Source: Chloroflexota bacterium | GTDB taxonomy: Bacteria > Chloroflexota > Dehalococcoidia > Lucifugimonadales > UBA3495 | Direction of reading: 5' to 3' | Length of the DNA stretch: 64,000 nucleotides | NCBI GenBank assembly: GCA_026710825.1 | Contig: JAPOQH010000089.1 | Span: forward strand, 62,001 to 126,000 | Shown here: piece by piece, positions 52,901 to 61,531 of the stretch | Layout of the letters: every line of letters begins with the position of its first letter | How positions within the stretch are numbered: the first letter of the stretch is position 1 | Notes under the pieces: model-generated | Databases searched by the model: none | What the model saw: only the letters and a program-made list of their open reading frames with translations | What the model was told of the DNA's origin: nothing | Program-made: the position numbers and the translations under genes

Positions 52901-53560
52901 CTAATCGCTGGTAAACGCGTAGTCCGTCGGCCGCATGATGCTGTGGCGCGACACTCGCACGATGGGCCCGTCAACCTCGCTCGCCGCCCTGGCCTTGTTC
53001 CACTCGGGATCAGCCTGGAACGAACGCCAGCTCTTCTCCCGGTCGCCCAGGCTGGGATACCCGAGCATGTAGACCAGCACGTTGTTCACGCCCACGTCCT
53101 CGGACCAGTAGCCGATGTTCTCGATCCCGTGCTTTTCGAACAGGCCGATGGTGTGGTTGGCAAAGCGGTTGTGCACGTCCGGCAGCCTGCCTGGCATCGC
53201 TTCGTAGATGCGAAGCTCCTGGACCGCCGTGGTGATCTTGGGCTCCGGCGAATACGGCGTCGTCCGGAGAAAACGGTTGGTCACGGCATCGACCAGCGGC
53301 CCGTTGGCCTCGGTCTGCTTGCGGACTTCCAGCCAGTCCGGGTCCGTCCCGAACTTCGCCCACCGGCTTTCCCGGTCGGCCATGCTGTCGAAAACGTTGA
53401 TGTAGGTCAACCGGTTGCTGCGGCCGATCTCGTCGGTCCAAAAGCCCAGGTATTTCACGCCGTGCTTCCGGAATAGGGAACAGGTGTGATTTGCAAAACG
53501 GCCGCTGATGTCAGGTAGGCGACCGGCGACTGCGTCGTAGATACGGAGCTCGTAAAGCAT
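52901..53560 (-). CDS. NIPSNAP protein with two repeats
   Basis: A 219-aa soluble protein made of two similar halves. Each starts with YELRIYDAVAGRLPDISGRF or LRIYEAMPGRLPDVHNRF, followed by NHT..LFxKHG and a YxGFWTDEIG/NIGYWSEDVG segment. This is a duplicated NIPSNAP (ferredoxin-like, dimer-forming) fold. The function of bacterial members is not known. AAGGAG lies 7 nt before the ATG. Monocistronic, between a terminator and the htrA promoter region. Confidence 0.9.
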   Translation of the reverse strand: MLYELRIYDAVAGRLPDISGRFANHTCSLFRKHGVKYLGFWTDEIGRSNRLTYINVFDSMADRESRWAKFGTDPDWLEVRKQTEANGPLVDAVTNRFLRTTPYSPEPKITTAVQELRIYEAMPGRLPDVHNRFANHTIGLFEKHGIENIGYWSEDVGVNNVLVYMLGYPSLGDREKSWRSFQADPEWNKARAASEVDGPIVRVSRHSIMRPTDYAFTSD

Positions 53561-53621
53561 CGCTTCTCTCCTTACCGAGTGAAGGTCTGGGTGTCGCTCG
53601 GCGGAACATTGTGCTCACCAA

Positions 53622-53651
53622 TTGGCACTGTGTACCCGCCGGCGGTAGTAT
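53622..53651 (+). promoter_or_regulatory. Weak candidate promoter for the HtrA-type protease
   Basis: A TTGGCA at 53622-53627 and TAGTAT at 53646-53651 are separated by 18 bp. Both are imperfect, and the leader to the chosen start would be about 150 nt. Confidence 0.3.
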
Positions 53652-53808
53652 AGCATCGGCCACGTCGTCGCGTACGGTACGTGTTTGGCCCGCGGCGGCC
53701 ATATCCTCCGATACCTCGCCCTTTACACAATCTGAATATCGCCGCGGTACGTATACCATGTACCCGGACCACCTATTTCCGAACTTTACGGAGCATATTC
53801 AATTGAAC

Positions 53809-55146
53809 ATGACGCACAATCGCGACCACCTGCCACGTGTACTCCGCACGCCCGCGAGCATCGTCATCGCCCTTGCGATAATCGCTCTGGCTCTCGGGCT
53901 GGCGTGCGGACAGCCGGCCGAGTCTCCAGCATCGCCGTCGGTGGTGGAACTGACTCCTCCGCCATCCATCAACACCGTCGCGCCCGCTGAGCCGGTCTCC
54001 ACTCAGGCTCAACCGCAGGAATCGACGGAGGGTTCAGTCCCGGATCCAACCGAAACTTCCGATCCCAACGCTGACGCGGCGCCGGCTCAGGGAATTGCAA
54101 CCCAGTTGACCGTAGACCAGATCGCCGCCGCTCACGACGAAATTATGAGCGCCCTCTATGAGCAAACGGTGCCCTCAGTGGTCGGTTTGCGCGTCATCCA
54201 GCCCTTGTCCGTCGGCGGAAACGTCCCCCAGGGAATGCCCAACGACTTCTTCTCCCGGGCCAGCGGCTCCGGATTCGTCTGGGATGACCAGGGGCATGTG
54301 GTCACCAATCGGCACGTCGTCGAGTCCGCCGAGCGCATCGTCGTCGTGTTCAGCGACGGCACGCAAACGGAAGCCGAAATAATCGGCCAGGATCCCGATT
54401 CCGACCTCGCCGTCATCAAGATCGACGACGTGTCCGTGCGCCCCCCGCCCATCAAGTTGGGAGACAGCGACACCATCAAACCCGGTCAACTGGCCGTCGC
54501 CATCGGCGACCCATTCTCCCGTGGTTTCTCCATGACCTCCGGCGTCATCAGCGCCCTGGGCCGCACCATCAGCCCATCGGAAAGTAACTTTGCCATCCCC
54601 CGCGTCATCCAACACGACGCCGCCACCAATCCCGGCAACTCTGGTGGTCCCTTGCTCAATCGCCACGGCGAACTGGTGGGCATCAACGCCCAGATCATCA
54701 GCCAAACCGGCGCCTTTTCCGGAGTCGGCCTGGCAATTCCGGTCAACCTGGCCAAGCTCGTGATTCCCGCGCTCATCTCCGAGGGTCGATACGAATACCC
54801 CTACATCGGCATCCGCGGCACCTCGGTCAGACCCGACATTGCCGCCGCCATGAACCTTCCGGCCGAAACCCGGGGTGCCCTTGTCCTTGCCGTCGGCGCC
54901 GACAGCGCTGCCAGTCGCGGAGGGTTGCGAGCATCAGACAGCCTGACGGTCATCGACGGGACTGAATTCCCGATCGGCGGTGATGTCATCATCGACATCG
55001 ACGGCACCACCATTCGAAGCATGGATGACCTCCTTGCTTACGTGGTGGAGCACACTCGGCCGGGTGACACGGCGGTTTTCACCCTGTTGCGGGACGGCTC
55101 CGAAACCACTGTAGACATCACCATGGACGCCAGGCCCAGGCAGTAG
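53809..55146 (+). CDS. HtrA/DegP-type serine protease, lipoprotein, one PDZ domain
   Basis: A 445-aa extracytoplasmic protease. The start at 53809 gives a signal ending LGLAC (Cys33), so it should be lipid anchored. A Pro/Glu-rich spacer leads to the trypsin-like domain with the full triad: His169 (VVTNRHVVES), Asp199 (DSDLAVIKID) and Ser278 (NPGNSGGPLL). One PDZ domain follows (about 350-430: GALVLAVGADSAASRGGLR, DVIIDIDGTTIRSMDDLL). It clears or repairs misfolded envelope proteins. An upstream ATG at 53758 is possible but adds no signal. A strong terminator follows. Confidence 0.9.
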   Translation: MTHNRDHLPRVLRTPASIVIALAIIALALGLACGQPAESPASPSVVELTPPPSINTVAPAEPVSTQAQPQESTEGSVPDPTETSDPNADAAPAQGIATQLTVDQIAAAHDEIMSALYEQTVPSVVGLRVIQPLSVGGNVPQGMPNDFFSRASGSGFVWDDQGHVVTNRHVVESAERIVVVFSDGTQTEAEIIGQDPDSDLAVIKIDDVSVRPPPIKLGDSDTIKPGQLAVAIGDPFSRGFSMTSGVISALGRTISPSESNFAIPRVIQHDAATNPGNSGGPLLNRHGELVGINAQIISQTGAFSGVGLAIPVNLAKLVIPALISEGRYEYPYIGIRGTSVRPDIAAAMNLPAETRGALVLAVGADSAASRGGLRASDSLTVIDGTEFPIGGDVIIDIDGTTIRSMDDLLAYVVEHTRPGDTAVFTLLRDGSETTVDITMDARPRQ

Positions 55147-55169
55147 TCTGCCGATAGGTCACAAAAAAT

Positions 55170-55204
55170 GCCGACGGCGCACTGTCTCCGTCGGCTTTGT
55201 TTTT
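55170..55204 (+). terminator. Rho-independent terminator after the HtrA-type gene
   Basis: A perfect 8-bp stem (GCCGACGG at 55170-55177 with CCGTCGGC at 55188-55195, 10-nt loop) is followed by TTTGTTTTT. It ends just before the minus-strand tRNA-Arg. Confidence 0.9.
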
Positions 55205-55207
55205 GCG

Positions 55208-55283
55208 TGGCGCGCCTGGCAGGACTCGAACCCGCAACCCCTGGGTCCGAAGCCCAGTGCTCTATCCATTGAGCTACAGGCGC
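55208..55283 (-). tRNA. tRNA-Arg (anticodon TCG)
   Basis: A 76-nt cloverleaf on the minus strand. The acceptor GCGCCTG pairs with CAGGCGC, anticodon stem CTGGG/CCCAG with loop CTTCGGA (anticodon TCG, reading CGA), T-arm GCGGG/CCTGC with TTCGAGT, discriminator G and encoded CCA. Confidence 0.96.
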
Positions 55284-55313
55284 ACGGTCTGGCGCGTCGG
55301 TCGTTCCGAATGG

Positions 55314-55391
55314 TGGGGCGAGCAACGGGATTCGAACCCGTGATCTCCTGTGCCACAGACAGGCGCCTTCGACCACTTGGCTATGCTCGCC
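55314..55391 (-). tRNA. tRNA-His (anticodon GTG)
   Basis: A cloverleaf on the minus strand with the extra G(-1) paired to C73 that marks tRNA-His. Acceptor GCGAGCA pairs with TGCTCGC, anticodon stem CCTGT/ACAGG with loop CTGTGGC (anticodon GTG), T-arm ACGGG/CCCGT with TTCGAAT, and encoded CCA. It is 30 bp upstream of tRNA-Arg in the same direction, so the two are probably one transcript. Confidence 0.96.
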
Positions 55392-55534
55392 TCGTCAAAC
55401 GAACCAGCGGCCATTCGCCGCCAATTAGTATTCAAGGTTAGCACACCCACCCCATGCGCACAATATCCGCTTTCGAGGATTCGAGACCGGGGCGTCGAGT
55501 ATCCAGGCTTCGCCCATACTCGCACGCGCTGACG

Positions 55535-55563
55535 TTGAAACAATGTTCCCCGCTGTATAAAAT
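55535..55563 (+). promoter_or_regulatory. Promoter for the second importer operon
   Basis: A -35 TTGAAA (55535-55540), 17-bp spacer and -10 TAAAAT (55558-55563) each match the consensus in 5 of 6 positions, about 65 bp before the binding-protein start. Confidence 0.75.
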
Positions 55564-55627
55564 CAATCCGATTCCGGGCTGTCTTCCGTATCGTCGCATA
55601 ACATTCCTTATTGCCCGGGAGGAGATC

Positions 55628-57487
55628 ATGATACTCAGCCATTTTCGTTTTTTGATTCTGCCAGCAATGCTCGCCATCCTGGTTTTCGCCATCGCCTGCG
55701 GCGGCGGAGACGCTCCCGAGACTGCCGCGGCCCCGTCCGCGACCGAGCCTACGCCAACCCTGCCGTCTCGCTCAGTCGAACCCACCGCCATGCCGGAATC
55801 TGCGGCGGCTCCGGTGGCCACCGCCGCTCCCGCGGGTGCCGCTCAGGCTCCTACACCGGCAACCGTGCCGGGGCAGGCGTCGGATTCCGGCGCCGTCCCC
55901 ACCGTGGCGCCTCTTGCGGTACCAGTTGCCGGCGCGAACTGCGCTCCTAGCGCTGATCTGACCTTCGACGACCGACCGCCCCAGGGTGGAACCCTCGTCA
56001 GGCTCTATACCGACCCGCCGACGATCGACCCACATTTGGTCAGTGATGCCACATCTAGCGTCATTACCAACGAGGTTTTCGGTGGACTCGTCACGCTGAA
56101 TCTGCAATATCAGCCGGTCCTCGATCTTGCCGAAAGCTGTGCCGTCAGCGATGACGGCCTCATCTACACCTTCGTGTTGCGTGAAAACGCCAAGTTCCAG
56201 GACGGGAGCCCGGTGACCGCCCACGACGTCAAGTGGTCCATCGAGCGCGCCGCCAATCCCGATACCATCTCCACTACGGCCGAGACCTACCTTGGCGACA
56301 TCGTCGGAGTGGCAGAGCGTCTGGCCGGCGAAGCCGGTGAGGTGCGGGGCGCGCGCGTCGTTGACGAACGCACCATTGAGTTCACCCTCGACGCTCCCAA
56401 GGCCTATTTCCTCGCCAAGCTGTCCTACCCCACCGCCTATGTCCTGGATCAGGATCAGGTCACCGAAGACGGGTCCTGGCTCGAGCAGCCCAACGGAACG
56501 GGCCCCTTCCGGTTGGGCCGATATGACATCGGCGAACTGCTCATCCTCGAACGCAACGAACACTACCATCTGGGACCTCCACACATCGACAGCGTCCACA
56601 TGATCCTCAGCGGCGGCTCCGCCATGATCATGTACGAGAACGACGAGATCCACCTCACCGGCGTGGGCACCGACGATCTGCCCCGTCTGCTGGACCCCAA
56701 CGACCCCTTGAACCCTCAACTCCACCGGTCCGCTCAGGACTTCTCGGTTTTCTACATCGGGCTTAACGTCGATCACCCACCCTTTGACGATCCCAAGGTC
56801 CGTCAGGCGATGAACTATGCCATCGACCTTCAGTCAATCGCCGAGAACGTGCTGGATAACCGGGTCACGCCGGCCACCGGAGTTATCCCTCCGGGCTTCC
56901 CGTCGTACAACGAAAACCTCCGCAGCTACTCTTACAACCCCGACCTCGCCATGGAACTGTTGCAGAGTTCCACCTATGCGGACGCTCTCGCCAGTGGCGA
57001 CTTCCCACGGATTACACTGACCATTTCGGGCAGCTTCGGCGCCACCATACCCACTTACCTCGAGGTTATGCTCGAGCAGTGGCGCGGCCTCGGCATCGAG
57101 ATCGACATCCAGCAGACCGAATGGGCCACCTTCCTACAGGACGTGAACGAACGCAAATACCAGATGTTCTCCCTCGGCTGGATCGCCGACTACCCCGATC
57201 CCGAAAACTTCCTCGACCTGCTGTTCCACAGCGAAAACCAGAACAACCACACGGCCTACAGCAACCCGGAGGTCGACCGCCTCCTCGAGGAAGCGCGTGT
57301 CGAACGCGACCCTGACCGCCGCCACGAACTCTACAACCAGGTCGAGCAAATGGTCGTGGACGACGCCGCCTGGGTGTGGACCTGGTACCGTGGCGAGGGT
57401 TACGCGCTCATCAAGCCCGAAGTTTCCGACTATTTCCTCCTCCAGATGAGCATTCCCAAGTATCGCTACATTTACTTCAACCAGTAG
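55628..57487 (+). CDS. Peptide/nickel-type ABC transporter substrate-binding lipoprotein, second importer
   Basis: A 619-aa family-5 binding protein. The start at 55628 (GGAGG 5 nt upstream) gives a signal with lipobox AIAC (Cys24). A Pro/Thr/Ala-rich linker (about 25-105) is followed by the folded part: GGTLVRLYTDPPTIDPHL, VYTFVLRENAKFQDGSPVTAHDVKWSIERA-like, AMNYAIDLQSIAENVL, and FSLGWIADYPDPENFLDLLFHSENQNNHTAY near the end. Its permeases follow after a hairpin. The ligand is probably a peptide. It lacks ATPases in the operon. Confidence 0.92.
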   Translation: MILSHFRFLILPAMLAILVFAIACGGGDAPETAAAPSATEPTPTLPSRSVEPTAMPESAAAPVATAAPAGAAQAPTPATVPGQASDSGAVPTVAPLAVPVAGANCAPSADLTFDDRPPQGGTLVRLYTDPPTIDPHLVSDATSSVITNEVFGGLVTLNLQYQPVLDLAESCAVSDDGLIYTFVLRENAKFQDGSPVTAHDVKWSIERAANPDTISTTAETYLGDIVGVAERLAGEAGEVRGARVVDERTIEFTLDAPKAYFLAKLSYPTAYVLDQDQVTEDGSWLEQPNGTGPFRLGRYDIGELLILERNEHYHLGPPHIDSVHMILSGGSAMIMYENDEIHLTGVGTDDLPRLLDPNDPLNPQLHRSAQDFSVFYIGLNVDHPPFDDPKVRQAMNYAIDLQSIAENVLDNRVTPATGVIPPGFPSYNENLRSYSYNPDLAMELLQSSTYADALASGDFPRITLTISGSFGATIPTYLEVMLEQWRGLGIEIDIQQTEWATFLQDVNERKYQMFSLGWIADYPDPENFLDLLFHSENQNNHTAYSNPEVDRLLEEARVERDPDRRHELYNQVEQMVVDDAAWVWTWYRGEGYALIKPEVSDYFLLQMSIPKYRYIYFNQ

Positions 57488-57497
57488 GAAGCTTCAT

Positions 57498-57527
57498 CGC
57501 AGGGACGGCTGAACGGTCGTCCCTGCG
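57498..57527 (+). promoter_or_regulatory. Intercistronic stem-loop, second importer
   Basis: A perfect 10-bp inverted repeat (CGCAGGGACG with CGTCCCTGCG) and 10-nt loop lies 11 bp after the binding-protein stop. No T-run follows. It is in the same place as the hairpin in the first importer operon but has a different sequence, which points to a shared purpose of protecting the binding-protein message. Confidence 0.65.
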
Positions 57528-57560
57528 GAACTTCAAACCTGCATACCAGAACCGGGTCCC

Positions 57561-58508
57561 ATGGGCGTTTACGTAGTAAAAAGGCTACTCTGGCTGCCGT
57601 TCCTGCTGATCATAGTCAGCTTGGTGACGTTCGCCTTGCTTCGCTTCGGACCGGGAGACCCGGTGCAAATCTGGCTGGGGCAACACCAGAACGACCAGGT
57701 GCGCGAACGCATCCGCGCCAAATTGGGCTTGGACGACCCCTTCGTGGTGCAGTACGTGCGTTACATGGAGGGTGTGATAACCCGATTGGACTTCGGCGAG
57801 AGCTTCCAATTTCGCGGGAAGTCGGTCCGCGAGGTCATCGGGACACGCATCCTGGTTTCCATGCAACTCAACCTGGCCGCCGTCATCATCACCCTCGGAA
57901 TCGGCATTCCCGTGGGGCTGTTGGCTGCCCTGCGCCAGGGTACCGGCTGGGATAATCTGATCGTAGCCATCGCGTTGGCTTTTCAGTCTCTGCCGGTTTT
58001 CATCACCGCGCCGGTACTGCTGCTGGTGTTCGCCCTGCATCTCGACGTGCTTCCCACCAGCGGATGGGGTGGATTTTTCTCGCCCAAGATCATCATGCCC
58101 GCGGTCGTGATGGGCGTCCCTGGAATCGCCATAGTGGTGAGACTGGTGCGGGCCAGTGTCCTCGACGTGGTAGGTCAGGATTATGTCCGCACTGCTCGGG
58201 CCAAGGGATTGCCCGAAACCACCGTGCGATACCGCCATATCCTGCGCAACGCATTGATCCCCGTAACGACCAGCTTCGGGTTCATTTTGGCCGGCTTGGC
58301 CGGCGGCACCTTCATCGTGGAAATCTACTTTGGGATCCCGGGCGTGGGAAGACTGTCCCTCGAAGCGCTGAACGCCAGGGATTACCCCGTGCTGATGGCC
58401 TTCGCCATCATCTCAACCACGCTGTTCGTTATAGCGAACCTGATCGTCGACCTGATGTACCCCTATTTGGATCCACGCATCAGGCTGGGAGCCGGTCATG
58501 TTGCCTAA
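57561..58508 (+). CDS. Peptide ABC transporter permease, DppB type, second importer
   Basis: A 315-aa inner-membrane permease. It opens VYVVKRLLWLPFLLIIVSL, has LTTTxx-free outer loops, the coupling loop QDYVRTARAKGLPETTVRYRHILRNALIP, and the family end NLIVDLMYPYLDPRIRLG. Five or six hydrophobic helices are visible. The DppC-type gene overlaps its end by 11 bp, a sign of strict coupling. Length and motifs are normal. Confidence 0.92.
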   Translation: MGVYVVKRLLWLPFLLIIVSLVTFALLRFGPGDPVQIWLGQHQNDQVRERIRAKLGLDDPFVVQYVRYMEGVITRLDFGESFQFRGKSVREVIGTRILVSMQLNLAAVIITLGIGIPVGLLAALRQGTGWDNLIVAIALAFQSLPVFITAPVLLLVFALHLDVLPTSGWGGFFSPKIIMPAVVMGVPGIAIVVRLVRASVLDVVGQDYVRTARAKGLPETTVRYRHILRNALIPVTTSFGFILAGLAGGTFIVEIYFGIPGVGRLSLEALNARDYPVLMAFAIISTTLFVIANLIVDLMYPYLDPRIRLGAGHVA

Positions 58509-59559
58509 CCGTTCCGGCCTGCCCTCCCACGAGCACGGCCACGCCCACGCTCCTGACGGGGACCCTCAGCAGCCTGATTGGTCCGAAAACGAACTGGCGG
58601 CCGGTCAAGTCCTCGAGTTGGACGACCGTCCCATCCGCGGACACAGCTATTGGAGCCTGGCAATCCGCCGGCTCTTCCGCAAGAAACTCGCGGTGATCTG
58701 TCTGTCCCTGATCTTGTTCATGTACGTTGGCGCCCTCTTGTCGCCCCTGATAACCCCGTACGACTTCCGCGCTATCGACCTTCAGAACACCAGGCAGGGC
58801 CCGACCTGGGCCCATCCGTTCGGTACCGACCGCCAGGGACGCGATATGCTCACCCGCGTCATCTTCGGTCTTCGCACCACCGTGATCATCACCATCACGT
58901 CGCTGCTCGGCGGCACGCTGGTCCTCGGAGTCGTTCTGGGGCTGATGAGCGGCTACATGGGGCGATGGGTGGATTCCGTGATCATGCGCACCGGCGAGGT
59001 CACGTCTTCTTTTCCTGAGATCCTTCTCCTCCTGATTTTCGTCGCAGCATTCAGACCCCGCCTCCTTGTCGTGGTCCAGCAGTTCGAAGATGCAACTGGC
59101 ATAGATTGGCTCATTCGCCTCGGAGTGCTGGATTTCACTCTCATATCCGTGGGATTGGCCATCTTCGGCTGGTTCGGCATGGCCCGGTTGGTACGCGGCC
59201 AGGTTTTGCAGGCCCGGGAAAGCCAATACACCGAAGCCGCGCTGGTCATGGGCGCATCAACCGCCCACATCCTGCGGGTTCACATGCTGCGTAATATCCT
59301 CAGCCCTCTGATCGTTTCCATCTCCGCCGGTTTGGCCGGAGTTGCCGGGGCTGAGTTGGTGCTGAGCTGGATCGGCGTCGGAGTTTTCCCGCCGGTGCCG
59401 AGCCTGGGCCGCATGCTCTTTGAAAACGGAAGCCCCCAGGTGTTGATGAACCATCCGCACCTGATACTGTTCCCCATAGGCACGGTTACCCTGCTGTTCT
59501 TCTGCTTCAACATCCTGGGTGACGCAGTCAACGACGCCTTCAACCCACGCACCCGTTGA
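58498..59559 (+). CDS. Peptide ABC transporter permease, DppC type, second importer
   Basis: A 353-aa permease. A hydrophilic, His-rich N-terminal 55 residues come before the first membrane helix (KKLAVICLSLILFMYVGALL). Then come HPFGTDRQGRDMLTRVIFGLRTT, three to five helices, the coupling loop QVLQARESQYTEAALVMGASTAHILRVH, and the end FNILGDAVNDAFNPRTR. The ATG lies inside the last codons of the upstream permease gene. No ATPase gene follows; the next gene is unrelated. Confidence 0.92.
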   Translation: MLPNRSGLPSHEHGHAHAPDGDPQQPDWSENELAAGQVLELDDRPIRGHSYWSLAIRRLFRKKLAVICLSLILFMYVGALLSPLITPYDFRAIDLQNTRQGPTWAHPFGTDRQGRDMLTRVIFGLRTTVIITITSLLGGTLVLGVVLGLMSGYMGRWVDSVIMRTGEVTSSFPEILLLLIFVAAFRPRLLVVVQQFEDATGIDWLIRLGVLDFTLISVGLAIFGWFGMARLVRGQVLQARESQYTEAALVMGASTAHILRVHMLRNILSPLIVSISAGLAGVAGAELVLSWIGVGVFPPVPSLGRMLFENGSPQVLMNHPHLILFPIGTVTLLFFCFNILGDAVNDAFNPRTR

Positions 59560-59690
59560 CCACCCCGGCGCGACCAAAATTGATAATGCGTTGCGCCTGT
59601 GCTAACGTTGATATTCGTTGATCCTTGGGCCACTGACGACGCGGTTTTTTCTCCAGCCTCTCTTTCCGGCCCCTCTTCAAGGTACAGTCT

Positions 59691-61487
59691 GTGAGCACGA
59701 TTTCCGGTAACCCCTCGGCCACCGAATTTTCGCCCGCCGTGGCGTGGCAGGACTGGGGATCGCAAGCGTTCGCCACTGCCCAGCAACTGGATCGGCCCAT
59801 CCTGTTATCCATCAACGCTGTGTGGTGCTATTGGTGCCACCAGATGGACGATGGAGCCTACTCGGATCCCGACGTCGCCCGTTTTCTCAACGAGCACTTC
59901 ATTCCCGTCCGCGTCGACACCGACCATCGCCCCGACATCAACGCCCGCTACAACGTGGGCGGCTGGCCCACCACCTCGTTCCTTACCCCCCACCGCGGCT
60001 TCATCGCCGGCGCCACCTACCTGCCGCCCGACCAGTTCCTGGCCATGCTCGACGAGGTTCGGCGAGCCTATTCCGAACGCAAGCCCGAACTCTACGAACA
60101 GGGCAATGACATCCAACGCCAGCGTCGGGAGCATGCCGCCCGCGTCTCCGCAGGGAACGAACCTGATGCCGCCCTGGTGGACGGTATCACCCGTCGCGTC
60201 GCCGGCACCTACGACCCCATCAACGGCGGATTCGGCGTCGAACCCAAATTCCCGTCGGCCCCCATGCTCCGACTCCTGCTCCACCGCTACCGCACCACGC
60301 GCGAGCCGTTCTTTAGCGTGATGCTGGAAAAATCCCTGGACGCATTGGTCGGCGGCTCTTTGCGCGACTCGGTCGAAGGCGGCTTTTTTCGGTTCGTGAT
60401 GTCAGCGGACTGGACACAGCCCCAACACGAAAAAATGGCCGAGGACAACATCGCCCTCTCCAACCTGTTGATGGACGCCGGCATCACTCTCCAACGAACA
60501 GATTACCTGCGCTATGCCGGGGAGGCCGTCGATTACATCATCGATACTCTGTGCGATGCCGACGTCCTGGCGATCCGTGGCAGTCAGGGTGCCCACTCCG
60601 ATTACTTCGCCCAGCCCGCGGTTGTGCGCGCCGCCATTCCCAAGCCGCCGGTGGATCCCTGCTCGTACGCTCATCTGACCGGCCAGGCAATCTCCATGCT
60701 GTTCGGCGCCGCCTGGAAGCTGGGCCGGCCCGACCTCACCGACCTTGCCGCCAACATGCTTGACAAGTTGGTGGACTCTGCTGCGTCCGGACACCTGCGC
60801 CACGTCTACCCCAACGCAACCGACCCGGCCCAGGACGGCGGCGACCTCCTGGTGGATTGGTGCGCGCTGCTTATCGCGTCCCTCGACGGCCACGACGCGG
60901 TTCCCGGCCCCAGTGAGCGTTACCGCCAGGCGGCCGAACACGCCGCCGACGTACTTTCAGAACGATTCCTGGATGCTCAGCGCGGCGGCTTCTTTGATAT
61001 CGAGGACACCCCCGACCGTCCCGGTTACCTCAGGGTGCGCGAGAAACCTCTGGCCGAAAACGTTACCGCCGCGCTCGGTATGATGCGTCTCAGCCACATC
61101 ACGTTCGAGGACCGTTACCTCCACACCGCCCACCACATCCTGAGCGCCTACGTTGAAGCCAACCGTGATTACGGCGAACTGGCCGCCGACTACGCGATGG
61201 CGGTGGACCGCTATCTCAATCCCGTGGTCGAGGTGACCGTCGAAGGCAGGCCCGGCGGCGACGGTGCCGACGCCATGCTCGCCGCTGCCATGTCCCTGGA
61301 TTCTCCCAACCTCCTGATCAAGCTGGCAACCGCCGCCAACGACGGCGCACCGGCTCAGGCCCATGTGTGCCTCGATACGGTATGCTATCCGCCGGTTTCC
61401 GACCCCTCTGCGCTGGCCGACGCTGTGGCCGGCGGCGGTGTGGTAACGGAAAGCCCGTTCCAGAACGTGCTCGACCTTTTGGGCTGA
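59691..61487 (+). CDS. DUF255/YyaL-type thioredoxin-fold protein
   Basis: A 598-aa protein of the spermatogenesis-associated-protein-20/YyaL family. The N-terminal part (about 15-165) is a thioredoxin fold with INAVWCYWCHQMDD (CxxC), VRVDTDHRPDINARYN and GWPTTSFLTP. The rest is an alpha/alpha-barrel like N-acyl-glucosamine epimerases (FEPKFPSAPMLRLLL-type, EGGFFRFVMSADWTQPQHEKMAEDN). It is a little shorter than many family members. GTG start with AAGG 8 nt upstream. Its role is not established. Confidence 0.9.
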   Translation: MSTISGNPSATEFSPAVAWQDWGSQAFATAQQLDRPILLSINAVWCYWCHQMDDGAYSDPDVARFLNEHFIPVRVDTDHRPDINARYNVGGWPTTSFLTPHRGFIAGATYLPPDQFLAMLDEVRRAYSERKPELYEQGNDIQRQRREHAARVSAGNEPDAALVDGITRRVAGTYDPINGGFGVEPKFPSAPMLRLLLHRYRTTREPFFSVMLEKSLDALVGGSLRDSVEGGFFRFVMSADWTQPQHEKMAEDNIALSNLLMDAGITLQRTDYLRYAGEAVDYIIDTLCDADVLAIRGSQGAHSDYFAQPAVVRAAIPKPPVDPCSYAHLTGQAISMLFGAAWKLGRPDLTDLAANMLDKLVDSAASGHLRHVYPNATDPAQDGGDLLVDWCALLIASLDGHDAVPGPSERYRQAAEHAADVLSERFLDAQRGGFFDIEDTPDRPGYLRVREKPLAENVTAALGMMRLSHITFEDRYLHTAHHILSAYVEANRDYGELAADYAMAVDRYLNPVVEVTVEGRPGGDGADAMLAAAMSLDSPNLLIKLATAANDGAPAQAHVCLDTVCYPPVSDPSALADAVAGGGVVTESPFQNVLDLLG

Positions 61488-61531
61488 CCGGCATCCACCC
61501 GGTGCCCGCCCTGAATATAGGAGTTGATCCC

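Noticed and set aside
51698-53476. Long plus-strand open frame (592 codons) over the mutase and NIPSNAP genes
   Set aside because: It is antisense to two genes with clear families, shows no recognisable domain, and has the Arg/His/Gly/Pro-rich make-up typical of GC-rich shadows. The same applies to 8901-10079 (+), 16113-17420 (-), 1018-2181 (-) and 3464-4366 (-).
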